This document shows, in pieces, positions 1 through 8,520 of a stretch of 64,000 bases of DNA. The number at the start of each line of letters is the position of its first letter. Position 1 is the first letter of the stretch. The stretch is from NCEH01 sp040049195 (GTDB lineage Bacteria > Pseudomonadota > Alphaproteobacteria > Rhizobiales > Xanthobacteraceae), in the NCBI RefSeq assembly GCF_040049195.1, contig NZ_JBDZDL010000006.1; one strand, 5' to 3'. The notes below the pieces were generated by a model. The model was not told the DNA's origin and made no database searches. It worked only from the letters and a program-made list of their open reading frames with translations. The translations under genes were made by a program, and so were the position numbers.

Positions 1-234
1 GGATGCAATTGAACCTGAATCTGTCATCTCGGGCCTCGGGCCGCTGCATGCGCCGTGCAACGTCGGGAGGGCTGCCGCAGTTCCCTGGCGCGGCCTTGGA
101 CGCCGCCCCATGGGGCCCGCATCACATCGTCCTCGCGAAGGCGCGCGGGGGCCTGAAAACGCCTCGCGCGCCTTGGCGAATTGCATATGCGCGGGGTGCG
201 CCGGGCACCCGCGCGCGTGCGGCGAACCGGCGGA
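1..234. other. non-coding left edge
   Basis: I see no convincing gene here. The open frames lack a ribosome binding site and have low-complexity Arg/Ala/Pro composition typical of GC-rich shadow frames. A GC-rich hairpin sits at about 188-215 (arms GCGCGGGGTGC and GCACCCGCGCG), just downstream of the leftward gene ending at 235. It could help terminate that gene but has no T tract. Confidence 0.4.
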
Positions 235-729
235 TTAAGCCGCCTTCGCCTGTTGATTGGCGGCCGATTTGGCGAGCATGCTCAGCGTCTCGTCGGTCTT
301 CTTCTCTTCGCCCAGGGTCTGCGCGAACAGGGCGGCGGCATCCTTGAAGCCGAGTTCTTCCGCCCAGCGCTTGAGGGTGCCGTAGCGGGTCATCTCATAA
401 TGCTCCACGGCCTGCGCCGCGGACACCAGGCCGGCGTCGAGCGCGGGTGTGCCCTTGTACTCGTCGAGGATCTCTTCGCCCTCCTCGAGGATGCCTTCGA
501 TGGCCGGGCAGGTCTTTCCCTGCGGGCGCTTGCCGAAGATTTCGAACACCTGCTGCAGGCGTTCCACATGCACCTCGGTTTCGTCGCGATGCTTCTCGAA
601 CGCCGCCTTCAGCTCCGGCAGCTGCGCGCCACGCGCCATCTTGGGCAGCGCCTTCAGGATTTTCCGCTCGGCGTAATAAATGTCCTTGAGTGTATCGTGG
701 AACAGGGATTCAAGATTTTTCTCAGCCAT
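235..729 (-). CDS. YciF/YciE-like ferritin-fold protein (DUF892)
   Basis: A 164-residue all-helical protein of the DUF892 (YciE/YciF) family, which adopts a ferritin-like four-helix bundle and is associated with stress responses in many bacteria; the biochemical role is not settled. Conserved features include the N-terminal LFHDTLKDIYYAERKILKALP, the acidic/His-containing helices (EKHRDETEVHVERL) and VEHYEMTRYGTL, which supply Glu/His residues typical of a di-iron site. Length fits the family. The ATG is preceded by GAGGAGA at good spacing. A perfect GGAAC-N16-CGTT promoter points at it from 987-1011, consistent with EcfG-dependent stress control. Confidence 0.9.
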   Translation of the reverse strand: MAEKNLESLFHDTLKDIYYAERKILKALPKMARGAQLPELKAAFEKHRDETEVHVERLQQVFEIFGKRPQGKTCPAIEGILEEGEEILDEYKGTPALDAGLVSAAQAVEHYEMTRYGTLKRWAEELGFKDAAALFAQTLGEEKKTDETLSMLAKSAANQQAKAA

Positions 730-836
730 TTTATTTCTCCTCAGGTCTTTATTTTACACCACGCATAGGCGTGACAGGTCATCTCTCAGAAGTACTCTGA
801 AAGAATTAGCCCTTCATTTTTCCGCGCCGGCACCTT

Positions 837-862
837 GGAACAGATCACACCGCCACAAAGTT
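837..862 (+). promoter_or_regulatory. possible EcfG-type promoter toward katE
   Basis: GGAAC (837-841) is followed after 17 bases by AGTT (859-862). The -10 differs from the preferred CGTT by one base and the spacing to GTT is one base longer than in the opposing promoter. It points toward the catalase gene at 1127. The two candidate promoters sit in the same 397-bp gap and face past each other, so transcripts from both would overlap. Confidence 0.4.
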
Positions 863-986
863 ACTCCGGCGACACAGAAGCGGAAGGGAAGCGCCCGAAG
901 AGACATTCGTCGGGCACGCCAAGAGGGCATACGTAATCGGTGGACAATCTCAGGATCCAAAAAGGCGATGAGATCGTCCCACGAGT

Positions 987-1011
987 AACGTCCTCTGCGA
1001 TCAGCGGTTCC
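987..1011 (-). promoter_or_regulatory. EcfG-type promoter toward the YciF-like gene
   Basis: Read on the minus strand this is GGAAC, 16 bases, then CGTT, a perfect match to the alphaproteobacterial EcfG general stress promoter (GGAAC-N16/17-cGTT). It lies about 260 bp upstream of the YciF-like start codon, so the leader would be long. The match is seen in the sequence; the sigma factor assignment is inferred. Confidence 0.6.
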
Positions 1012-1126
1012 AATATTGCCTTCTGCGATTGCAACCGGCCGAGCCGGCCTTGTTAAGGTCAAGTCTGGCCTGAGGCTCGCTTTCTCAACTCAAAGCTACG
1101 CAGCCACATTTCACGGAGCACGTCAG

Positions 1127-3247
1127 ATGGCCAGGAAATCGACCAAGGCAACACCCGGCGCGCAGGCCGAGGCAACGATCCACGACCAGACTTTGCTGCG
1201 CGGCCAGGGTGGCGAGCTCCACCAGATCGCGACGGGGGATACGCCCACGCTTACAACGGCGCAGGGCGGGCCCGTCGCCGACGACCAGAACACCCTCAAG
1301 ATCGGCGCGCGGGGTCCCACGCTGATCGAGGATTTTCATTTCCGGGAGAAGATCTTCCACTTCGATCACGAGCGCATTCCCGAGCGCGTCGTGCATGCCC
1401 GCGGCTATGGCGCGCACGGCTATTTCGAGACCTATGACTCGCTCGCCAAATACACCCGCGCCGACCTGTTCCAGCGCCCGGGCGAAAAGACGCCGGCGTT
1501 TGTGCGGTTTTCCACCGTCGCCGGCTCCAAGGGCTCGTTCGATCTCGCGCGCGACGTGCGCGGTTTCGCGGTGAAGATCTATACCCAGGAGGGCAATTGG
1601 GACCTCGTGGGGAACAATATCCCGGTGTTCTTCATCCAGGATGCCATCAAGTTTCCCGATGTCATCCACGCGGTGAAGCCCGAGCCGGACCGCGCCTTCC
1701 CCCAGGCCCAGTCCGCGCACGACAATTTCTGGGACTTCATCTCGTTGACGCCGGAATCCATGCACATGATCATGTGGGTCATGTCGGATCGCGCGATCCC
1801 GCGCTCGTTCCGCTTCATGGAAGGGTTCGGCGTCCACACGTTCCGCTTCCTGAATGCGCAGGACGAATCCACCTTCGTCAAATTCTTCTGGAAGCCGAAG
1901 CTCGGCCTGCAGTCGGTGGTGTGGAACGAAGCGGTCAAGATCAACGGCGCCGACCCGGACTTCCATCGCCGCGACCTTTGGGATGCGATCCAGTCCGGCA
2001 ATTTCCCGGAATGGGAATTGCGGGTGCAATTGTTCGACCAGGCGTTCGCCGATAGCTTCGACTTCGACGTGCTGGACCCGACCAAGCTCATTCCCGAGGA
2101 AATCCTGAAGCCCATTCCCGTCGGCCGGCTGGTGCTGGACCGCATGCCGGACAATTTCTTCGCCGAGACCGAGCAGGTCGCGTTCATGACGCAGAACGTG
2201 CCGCCGGGCATCGACTTTTCCAACGATCCCCTGCTTCAGGGCCGTAACTTCTCCTATCTCGACACCCAGCTGAAGCGGCTCGGCAGCCCGAACTTCACGC
2301 ACATCCCGGTCAATGCGCCCAAATGCCCGTTCGCCCATTTCCAGCAGGATGGGCACATGGCGATGCGCAATCCCGTCGGCCGGGCGAATTACCAGCCGAA
2401 TTCCTGGGGCGCCGGGCCGCGCGAGGACCCCGCGCGCGGGTTCCGTTCGTTCCGCGAGGATGTCGACGGCCCGAAGGTCCGGCTGCGGCCGGAGAGCTTC
2501 GCCGATCACTACAGCCAGGCGCGGCAATTCTTCAACAGCCAGACGGCCACCGAGCAGAAGCACATCGCCATGGCGCTGACCTTCGAGCTCAGCAAATGCG
2601 ATAATCCGCTGATCCGCGAGCGGATGGTGGCGCATCTGCTGAATATCGACGAGGCGCTCGGGGCCACCGTGGCCGACAAGCTCGGCATGAAGGAACTGCC
2701 CGAGCCGGCGGACGCGGCCATCACGCCGCGCGACGACCTGCCGGCATCGCCCGCCCTCAGCATCATCCAGAACGGCCCGCCCAGCTTCGCCGGCCGCAAG
2801 GTGGGGGTGCTGGTGAGCAATGGCTGCGACGGCAAGCTGCTGAAGAGGCTTCAGGCCGCCATCGAGAAGGAGGGGGCGAACATGGAGCTCATCGCCCCGA
2901 AGGTGGGCGGCGTGGAGACCGCCGACGGCACGATGGTCCCGGCGAAGCACATGATCGACGGCGGCCCCTCGGTGCTCTTCGATGCCGTGGTTCTGCTGCT
3001 TTCGGAAGAAGGGGCGGAGCGGCTCACGCGCGAGGCGGCGGCGCGCGACTTCGTGGCGGATGCCTTTGCCCATTGCAAGTTCATCGGCTTCACCACAACG
3101 GCCGCACCGCTTCTTGCGAAGGTCGGCGTGGCGCCGGATGCCGACGAGGGGCTCATTGCGCTCGACGCCGCGGCGTCGGTGGCCAAGTTCATCGAAAGCT
3201 GCCGCACCTTGCGCCTGTGGGCCCGCGAGACGGCCGTCAAGCTCTGA
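1127..3247 (+). CDS. katE: large-subunit monofunctional catalase (KatE/HPII type)
   Basis: Cytoplasmic haem catalase that dismutates hydrogen peroxide to water and oxygen. The 706-residue length and layout match clade 2 catalases: core with the distal His in RIPERVVHARGYGAHG, the distal Asn in GNNIPVFFIQD, the proximal Tyr region FSYLDTQLKRLGSPNF, the HPII-typical segment PNFTHIPVNAPKCPF, and a C-terminal flavodoxin/GATase-like domain from about residue 560 (RKVGVLVSNGCDG onward). I chose the ATG at 1127, preceded by GGAG at 8 bases, over an upstream start at 1016 that adds 37 poorly conserved residues. The cysteine hydrolase gene follows closely and probably shares the transcript. Confidence 0.96.
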   Translation: MARKSTKATPGAQAEATIHDQTLLRGQGGELHQIATGDTPTLTTAQGGPVADDQNTLKIGARGPTLIEDFHFREKIFHFDHERIPERVVHARGYGAHGYFETYDSLAKYTRADLFQRPGEKTPAFVRFSTVAGSKGSFDLARDVRGFAVKIYTQEGNWDLVGNNIPVFFIQDAIKFPDVIHAVKPEPDRAFPQAQSAHDNFWDFISLTPESMHMIMWVMSDRAIPRSFRFMEGFGVHTFRFLNAQDESTFVKFFWKPKLGLQSVVWNEAVKINGADPDFHRRDLWDAIQSGNFPEWELRVQLFDQAFADSFDFDVLDPTKLIPEEILKPIPVGRLVLDRMPDNFFAETEQVAFMTQNVPPGIDFSNDPLLQGRNFSYLDTQLKRLGSPNFTHIPVNAPKCPFAHFQQDGHMAMRNPVGRANYQPNSWGAGPREDPARGFRSFREDVDGPKVRLRPESFADHYSQARQFFNSQTATEQKHIAMALTFELSKCDNPLIRERMVAHLLNIDEALGATVADKLGMKELPEPADAAITPRDDLPASPALSIIQNGPPSFAGRKVGVLVSNGCDGKLLKRLQAAIEKEGANMELIAPKVGGVETADGTMVPAKHMIDGGPSVLFDAVVLLLSEEGAERLTREAAARDFVADAFAHCKFIGFTTTAAPLLAKVGVAPDADEGLIALDAAASVAKFIESCRTLRLWARETAVKL

Positions 3248-3257
3248 GGAGGATGAC

Positions 3258-3866
3258 GTGGGTGCCCAGGGAATCGTCCATGGACCGCTCGGCCGAAATT
3301 GCCTGCATCTTTGTGTCGACATGCAGCGCCTGTTCGGCCCCGGATATCCCTGGGTGGTTCCCTGGCTCGAAAAGGTGGTGCCGGTGATCGAGCTGCTATG
3401 CGCGGCGCATCCGGAGCGCACGGTCTTCACCCGCTTCATCCCGGCCGCGCGGGCGGGTGAAGGGCGCGGCACCTGGGGGCGCTATTATCGCCGCTGGGCG
3501 TCGAGCACCCTCGAACAGATCGGGGCCGACGCGGTGCGGCTCGTGCCGGCGCTCGAGCGGTTCTGCCCGCCGGCGCAAGTGGTGGACAAGCACGTCTATT
3601 CGCCATGGATGGAAGGAGGTCTCGACGCACTTTTGGCGCAGACGCAGGTCGAGGCGATCGTCCTTACGGGAGGCGAGACGGATGTGTGCGTGCTCGCAAC
3701 GGCCCTGGGTGCCATCGACCGGGGGTACCGGGTCATTCTTGCCACGGATGCGCTGTGCAGCTCTTCCGATACGACCCATGATGCCCTGATGGACCTTTAT
3801 TCCACCCGCTTCAGCGAGCAGGTGGAAGTGGCGAGCGTTCAGGAAGTCCTTGAGCACTGGCAGTAA
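3258..3866 (+). CDS. isochorismatase-family cysteine hydrolase
   Basis: A 202-residue cysteine hydrolase of the isochorismatase/nicotinamidase superfamily. The catalytic triad is visible: Asp21 in CVDMQ, Lys111 in VDKHVYS and Cys144 in GGETDVCVLAT, followed by the typical GYRVILATDALCSSSD segment. Start is GTG at 3258, with GAGGAGG overlapping the katE stop region, so it is translated from the katE transcript. The substrate is not predictable; related enzymes act on amides, ureides or vinyl ethers. The pairing with katE suggests a role under oxidative or stationary-phase stress (inference). Confidence 0.88.
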   Translation: MGAQGIVHGPLGRNCLHLCVDMQRLFGPGYPWVVPWLEKVVPVIELLCAAHPERTVFTRFIPAARAGEGRGTWGRYYRRWASSTLEQIGADAVRLVPALERFCPPAQVVDKHVYSPWMEGGLDALLAQTQVEAIVLTGGETDVCVLATALGAIDRGYRVILATDALCSSSDTTHDALMDLYSTRFSEQVEVASVQEVLEHWQ

Positions 3867-3935
3867 GCACGGTGCCAAGCCACCGCGGGCGGGAGAAAAA
3901 GCGAGAAGCGGGCGGCCTGAGGCGCGCCCGTCTCT

Positions 3936-4202
3936 TTACGGAACTGCGTCGGCCGCGCTCGACGCCGCGCAGATGGCAGCGGACCTGGTACGGTCCGCAG
4001 CGGAGGAATCGACCGGTCCGGAGATCAGATTCCCGGGCATGACGATATCCGAAAGTCCGGCGATGCCGGGATTGCACCCGGCGCCGCGCTCGCGCCACTG
4101 AACCGTGGCTTCCCGCGTCCCCAAGATGTCGGCGCGCGCCATCTGCGGGAGCGCGCCGAGGATGAGGAGGGCCAGAAGGCCGGCTGGGATCGCGCCCTTC
4201 AT
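3936..4202 (-). CDS. small secreted hypothetical protein
   Basis: An 88-residue frame starting with a clear Sec signal peptide: Lys at position 2, then AGLLALLILGALP and the cleavage-like site MARA/DI. The mature part is short, polar and Ala/Ser-rich with two Cys residues and no recognised domain. It lies 22 bp downstream of another small secreted gene in the same direction. The ribosome binding site is weak. The signal peptide is the main reason to believe it; the mature part could be a chance open frame. Confidence 0.45.
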   Translation of the reverse strand: MKGAIPAGLLALLILGALPQMARADILGTREATVQWRERGAGCNPGIAGLSDIVMPGNLISGPVDSSAADRTRSAAICAASSAADAVP

Positions 4203-4224
4203 GGCGTGCGGTGCCTGCGCCCGC

Positions 4225-4470
4225 TCAGTTCACGTCCGGATCGAAAGCCGGGCCCGACTGCGCATTGAAGGCGGGGGCATTGGGTGCCTCGGCCTGGGCG
4301 GCGTGCACGGCCTTGTGGTGTTCAGCCGGCATCGGCAGCAGGCTCTCCTGGCGCGACACGGCATATTGCTGCTCGTTCTCAGGGCCGATGTACGGGTCGG
4401 CGAAGGCGGTGGAAGCGGCCATCACGACCAGGGTGGAAGCAATGGTAAGGGTCTTGGTGAAGGTGTTCAT
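4225..4470 (-). CDS. small secreted protein, paralog of the one at 5486
   Basis: An 81-residue protein with a signal peptide (MNTFTKTLTIASTLVVMAASTAFA, cleavage near residue 24) and a short acidic mature region rich in Pro, Ala, Glu and His. It shares the MNTxTKTL start and a C-terminal GPAxDxD motif with the protein encoded at 5486-5737, so the two are likely duplicates. AGGAG lies just before the ATG. An ATAC-N4-GTAT inverted repeat sits 101 bp upstream. Function unknown; a periplasmic or exported peptide is likely. Confidence 0.75.
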   Translation of the reverse strand: MNTFTKTLTIASTLVVMAASTAFADPYIGPENEQQYAVSRQESLLPMPAEHHKAVHAAQAEAPNAPAFNAQSGPAFDPDVN

Positions 4471-4570
4471 TGTGGTCACTCCTGTTTGAGTGAAGGCATA
4501 ATATAATTCGCCAGACCCCGAATGAATTGCACCTAGGTTTCTTCTCATGTCTTGTGGTTTATATTCGCGG

Positions 4571-4582
4571 ATACCTTCGTAT
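4571..4582. promoter_or_regulatory. ATAC-N4-GTAT inverted repeat, copy A
   Basis: ATACCTTCGTAT lies in the 384-bp gap between the leftward small secreted gene (start 4470) and the rightward receiver gene (start 4855). The same half-sites and spacing recur at 5368-5379 and 8729-8740. The dimension suits a dimeric DNA-binding protein such as a NarL/FixJ regulator, for example the one encoded at 7271. I see nothing else in this gap. Confidence 0.45.
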
Positions 4583-4854
4583 AGGCGCGGGGCGAAAAGC
4601 CCTGATGCGCCCGCCCCGCGTCCCGCTTCTGCGCCGTTCGGGACGCCCGCCGCGTGGTGAGGATCTCCGCCCGGACGTGACCGCAAGACTACCCATGGGG
4701 AAGCATATCCCGCGCGTTTTTCTCGCTTTTCGGCACGCTCATCAGGCAAAAGCAAACCAGCGTATGATTCAATTCTCAGGCATTTCACGCCATGTTGTTT
4801 TCAGAATGAGCCGCCCGGCCGAGGCCGGTCGATTCTGGCGAAAGGATTAATCGT

Positions 4855-5226
4855 GTGCCAAACACCCCCATGATTACCATCGTCGATGACGATGACGCGG
4901 TGCGAACCGCCATAGAAAACCTCGTACGATCGCTCGGCCTGCGCACCAGCACGTTCGCATCGGCGGACGCGTTTCTGAACTCCGACCGGGTGCGCGATAC
5001 GAACTGCATCATCACCGATGTTCAGATGCCCGGCATGTCGGGCGTGGAGCTGCAATCCCATCTGCGCGGGCAAGGCAATCGCGTGCCGGTGATCTTCGTC
5101 ACCGCCTTTCCCGAGGATCGCATTCGCAAGCAGGCGATGGCGGCGGGGGCCATCGGCTTTCTGAGCAAGCCGTTCGACGGCAATGCGATGATCGCCTGCA
5201 TCGACCAGGCGCTGGCGATGGCGTGA
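4855..5226 (+). CDS. single-domain FixJ-type response regulator receiver
   Basis: A 123-residue stand-alone receiver domain of the FixJ class. Phospho-acceptor Asp55 (CIITDVQMPGMSG), Thr83 (VIFVTAF) and Lys105 (FLSKPFDG) are all present, as is the N-terminal acidic cluster VDDDD. There is no DNA-binding or other output domain, so it probably acts as a phosphate sink or shuttle or by protein contact. Start is GTG with AAGGA at 8 bases; an ATG five codons on is the alternative. A kinase and a full FixJ-like regulator are encoded within 2.5 kb. Confidence 0.9.
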   Translation: MPNTPMITIVDDDDAVRTAIENLVRSLGLRTSTFASADAFLNSDRVRDTNCIITDVQMPGMSGVELQSHLRGQGNRVPVIFVTAFPEDRIRKQAMAAGAIGFLSKPFDGNAMIACIDQALAMA

Positions 5227-5367
5227 TGGACCGCCATCGGCACGCCGGCCGGTCACATGGCCGTGCGCAGGCGCCCCCTGCCCCGTGCTCCTTCTGCTTC
5301 CCATGCCGCGGCGCCTCACAGGCGCCAATTTCTTGTGCGCCACGGAAAATCCGGAGCGCCACAGAAC

Positions 5368-5379
5368 ATACCAACGTAT
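5368..5379. promoter_or_regulatory. ATAC-N4-GTAT inverted repeat, copy B
   Basis: ATACCAACGTAT, extended to CATAC/GTATG arms at 5367-5380. It is 106 bp upstream of the small secreted gene at 5486, almost the same distance as copy A from the paralogous gene at 4470. This parallel placement supports a shared operator. Confidence 0.45.
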
Positions 5380-5485
5380 GCCCTCCGCCCTCTAAGGGAT
5401 AATTCAAAGCAACGGGCGAATACTATCGAAGGCGATCCGACGGCGGCATCTTCTGTCCATCGAAACCCACACCGGACATACGTCG

Positions 5486-5737
5486 ATGAACACCTTGACC
5501 AAGACGCTTTCCGCCGCCCTGATCGGCCTGCTCGGCGCGACCGGCATTGCTTCCGCCCAGCCGGCCTCCTATGCCGCAGCGGCCGCAGCGCACGAGCGCC
5601 AGGTGAGCGAACCCCAGCAGGATGCCTCGCAGGGCGCGACCGCCACCTACAGCACGGACGCCTATTCGCTCCAGCGCGGCACGGCGCAGGATCACGACCC
5701 CCATTGGGGCCCGGCGCAGGACGCCGACCAGTATTGA
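5486..5737 (+). CDS. small secreted protein, paralog of the one at 4225
   Basis: An 83-residue protein with an N-terminal signal peptide (MNTLTKTLSAALIGLLG, cleavage after ASA near residue 24). The mature part is rich in Ala, Gln, Tyr and Asp and ends in GPAQDADQY, like the C-terminus of the paralog. No known domain. The upstream Shine-Dalgarno is weak. It stands just before the histidine kinase gene, so it may be a signal, a sensor cofactor or a target of that system; this is inference from position. Confidence 0.72.
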   Translation: MNTLTKTLSAALIGLLGATGIASAQPASYAAAAAAHERQVSEPQQDASQGATATYSTDAYSLQRGTAQDHDPHWGPAQDADQY

Positions 5738-5831
5738 TGCTAAGTCGCGCTTAAGGCAAAGCAGACGGGCAAGACCGGGACAGGGTGCATCCTGTCCCGG
5801 TCTTTCCGAACATCAAACGCAGGGGGCCATC

Positions 5832-7274
5832 TTGGACGAGGTGGAGGCAAAGCCGCAGCCAAGAAAATGGTTCATGCTGGCGATGGCGACGGCGCTCGCC
5901 ACGGCGATCTTCATCATCGATACGATCTCGCCGCTCGATATGGCGATCGCTGTGCTTTACGTGATCGTGGTCCTGTTCTCGGCCACCTATCTGGAGCGGC
6001 GGGGCCTGTTGCTGACGGGCGCGGCCTGCATCGGTCTCACGGTTCTGAGCTTCACCATCATGCACAGCGAGAACTACAATCTCTCCTCCACCATGCGGGG
6101 AGTGGTCAGCGTTGCCGCGATCACCGTCACGACCCTGCTCTCGCTGAAGAACCAGCACGCGACGCGCGCGCTGCGCGAGCAGGCGGATCTCTTGGACCTG
6201 ACCCACGACGCGATCTTCGTGCGCACCGTGGATGATATCATAACCTATTGGAATCACGGCGCCGAGGAGCTGTACGGCTGGACCCGTGCGCAGGCGGTCG
6301 GCCAGCGCGCCAGCGCGCTGCTCCACACGGTGTTTCCCGAGCCGCAGCAGGACATCTTCGAGCAGTTCCAGCGCGCGGGCCGGTGGGAGGGCGAACTCGT
6401 CCACACCACGCGCGAGGGCGCATCCGTCGTGGTCATGAGCCGCTGGTCGCTGCAGCGCGACGAGCGCGGGCGGCCGCTGGCTGCCATGGAGACAAACAGC
6501 GACATCACCGAGCGCAAGCGCGCCGAGAACGCCCTTCACCAATCCCAGGCGGAACTCGCCCACGTCACCCGCATCACCACCATGGGCGAACTGACCGCAT
6601 CCATCGCCCACGAGATCAACCAGCCGCTGGCGGCGGTGGTCACCAATGGCGAAGCGTGCCTGCGCTGGCTCGGCCGGGCGATCCCCGATCTCGGAGAGGC
6701 CAAGTCCGCCGTGGAGCAGATGATCCGCAACGGCCGGCGCGCCAGCGACGTGGTCGCCCGCTTGCGCGCCCTGGCGCGCCGCGGGGAAGCGGACCGCGTG
6801 CCGGTGGACGTCAACGAGGCGATGAACGACGCGCTGCTGCTGGTGGAGCGCGAGCTTTCCAACCATCGCGTGGCGCTCGATCTCTCCCTGGATCGGGGCG
6901 TGCCCCGCGTTCTCGGAGACCGGGTGCAATTGCAGCAGGTGGTCATCAATCTCGCGCTCAACGCCATCCAGGCCATGGCGGCGGTTCCGGCCGCGCGCCG
7001 GCGCCTGCGGGTGGAGACGCGCAGGCTCGCGGATGCGTCCGCCAGCGCGGTGCAGATCCGCATCGCGGATACCGGCCCCGGCGTGGAGCCGGAAAATATT
7101 CCATTGCTGTTCAATGCGTTCTACAGCACCAAGAGCGATGGCATGGGCATGGGTCTATCCATCTCGCGCTCGATCATCGAAGCGCATAACGGTCTTGTCG
7201 CCGCCACCCTCAACGAGGGCGGAGGCATGTGTTTCAGCGTCACGCTGCCCATGCATGAGGAAACCCGCCCGTGA
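5832..7274 (+). CDS. membrane PAS-domain sensor histidine kinase
   Basis: About 480 residues. Four hydrophobic segments in the first 125 residues form a membrane module, followed by a PAS domain (LLDLTHDAIFVRTVDDIITYWNHGA onward) with a PAC tail ending NSDITERKRAE. The dimerisation domain has phospho-accepting His260 in ASIAHEINQPLAAV, the FixL/DctB-type H-box, then the ATPase domain with N, G1 (DTGPGV) and G2 (GMGMGLSIS) boxes. Start is probably TTG at 5832, with AGGGGG six bases ahead; GTG at 5841 is possible. Its stop overlaps the GTG of the FixJ-like regulator by four bases, so the two form a cotranscribed pair. Confidence 0.92.
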   Translation: MDEVEAKPQPRKWFMLAMATALATAIFIIDTISPLDMAIAVLYVIVVLFSATYLERRGLLLTGAACIGLTVLSFTIMHSENYNLSSTMRGVVSVAAITVTTLLSLKNQHATRALREQADLLDLTHDAIFVRTVDDIITYWNHGAEELYGWTRAQAVGQRASALLHTVFPEPQQDIFEQFQRAGRWEGELVHTTREGASVVVMSRWSLQRDERGRPLAAMETNSDITERKRAENALHQSQAELAHVTRITTMGELTASIAHEINQPLAAVVTNGEACLRWLGRAIPDLGEAKSAVEQMIRNGRRASDVVARLRALARRGEADRVPVDVNEAMNDALLLVERELSNHRVALDLSLDRGVPRVLGDRVQLQQVVINLALNAIQAMAAVPAARRRLRVETRRLADASASAVQIRIADTGPGVEPENIPLLFNAFYSTKSDGMGMGLSISRSIIEAHNGLVAATLNEGGGMCFSVTLPMHEETRP

Positions 7275-7927
7275 GCATTCGCCCGGCCTCAAGCACATCC
7301 GCGTCGTCCAGCGAGCCCCTGGTCATCGTGATCGACGACGACGCCGACCTGCGCACCGCTTTGTCGAGCCTGTTCCGCTCGGTGGGGCTGCGGGTGGAAC
7401 TGTTCGGCTCCGCCGCGGAGCTGCTCGCGGCAAAGCTTCCCGATGTGCCGCGCTGCCTGGTGCTGGATATCCGCCTGCCGGGCGTCAGCGGGCTCGATTT
7501 CCAGGCGCAGCTGGCGAAATCCGCGACCGAAATGCCGATCATCTTCATGACCGGCCACGGCGACATTCCCATGTCGGTCCGGGCGATGAAGGCGGGTGCC
7601 GTGGACTTCCTCACGAAGCCGTTCCGCGACCAGGACATGCTCGACGCCGTGACCACTGCGCTCGATGCCGACCGCGCCCGGCGCGAGGCGCACAAGGCGG
7701 TCTCGGTGGTGGAGCAATCCTATGCGACGCTCACCGCGCGCGAGAAGCAGGTCATGGCCCTCGTCACCTCCGGCCTCATGAACAAGCAGGTCGCCGCCGA
7801 AGTCGGCCTCAGCGAGATCACCGTGAAGATCCACCGGGGCCACGTGATGCGGAAGATGGAAGCGAAATCGCTGGCCGACCTGGTGCGCATGGCGCAGACC
7901 CTCGGCCTTTCCACAGACGGAAAATAG
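7271..7927 (+). CDS. FixJ-like response regulator with LuxR-type HTH
   Basis: A 218-residue two-domain regulator: receiver with Asp66 (CLVLDIRLPGVSG) and Lys116 (FLTKPFRD), then a C-terminal LuxR/FixJ helix-turn-helix (LTAREKQVMALVTSGLMNKQVAAEVG). It is translationally coupled to the kinase at 5832 through a GTGA overlap and is its likely partner. DNA targets are unknown; the ATAC-N4-GTAT repeats nearby are candidates. The name FixJ here refers to architecture, not to nitrogen fixation. Confidence 0.93.
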   Translation: MSIRPASSTSASSSEPLVIVIDDDADLRTALSSLFRSVGLRVELFGSAAELLAAKLPDVPRCLVLDIRLPGVSGLDFQAQLAKSATEMPIIFMTGHGDIPMSVRAMKAGAVDFLTKPFRDQDMLDAVTTALDADRARREAHKAVSVVEQSYATLTAREKQVMALVTSGLMNKQVAAEVGLSEITVKIHRGHVMRKMEAKSLADLVRMAQTLGLSTDGK

Positions 7928-8061
7928 CGCCCGCGCATATGCCGGGGACGGCGCGGCGGGGCGCTTGCGCAAGCACAAGTCTTGAGGAGGACGACGGCGG
8001 AGGTTCGCCGGAATACCGGGGCGCGCCGCCTCTGAACGAGCGCCGCGCCCGAGGCGGGCGC

Positions 8062-8520
8062 TCAGGCCCCGGCGCGATGGGCGCAGCGCCAGCGATAGGG
8101 CGTTTCTCCGACGAACCGGCGGAACACGGTGGTGAAATGCGCCTGGGTCTGGAAGCCCACGCCGAGGGCGATCTGAACCACGCTTTCGCGTGTCTCCAGC
8201 AGCATGCCCCTCGCCCGCGCGATGCGGCGGGTCAGCAGGTATTCGTGGGGCCGCTGGCCGGTGGTGGCGCGAAACTGCGCGGCGAAATGCATGCGGCTCA
8301 AGCCGGCGGCGCCGGCCATGTCGGCCAGGGTGACCGGCTCGCCGAGATGGGTCTCGACATAGGCCACCACGCGCTTCAGCCGCCATTGCGGCAGGCCGCA
8401 CGGCTGGCGCGCGGGGACGGCGGGAAGCCCGGCGTCCGCCCGCTTGAGCGCCGCAACGAGATCGCCCACAGGCACGCGGGCGGCGGAGGGCTCGAAAGAC
8501 CCGTGAACGTGAAGCGACAT
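8062..8520 (-). CDS. AraC-family transcriptional regulator
   Basis: A 152-residue protein whose C-terminal 100 residues form the double AraC/XylS helix-turn-helix (LADMAGAAGLSRMHFAAQFRATTGQRPHEYLLTRRI and IALGVGFQTQAHFTTVFRRFVGETP). The N-terminal 45 residues are too short for a ligand-binding cupin, so it is a DNA-binding-only member or its sensing input is elsewhere. Longer starts upstream add low-complexity sequence. It is divergent from the flavin reductase gene and may control it. Confidence 0.85.
   Translation of the reverse strand: MSLHVHGSFEPSAARVPVGDLVAALKRADAGLPAVPARQPCGLPQWRLKRVVAYVETHLGEPVTLADMAGAAGLSRMHFAAQFRATTGQRPHEYLLTRRIARARGMLLETRESVVQIALGVGFQTQAHFTTVFRRFVGETPYRWRCAHRAGA

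Noticed and set aside
3..347. Possible 114-residue gene at the left edge
   Set aside because: No ribosome binding site, low-complexity composition, and it runs into the antisense of the YciF-like gene.
814..1062. Possible small gene in the gap between the YciF-like gene and katE
   Set aside because: The frame lacks a good start site, has no recognisable domain, and overlaps both candidate promoters.
1085..3472. A 795-codon open frame antisense to katE
   Set aside because: It mirrors katE over its full length, has Arg/Gly/His-rich composition without domains, and katE is unambiguous. The same applies to long antisense frames at 10532-12574, 36126-38210, 38886-41429, 42503-45850, 45887-48271 and 57493-59913.
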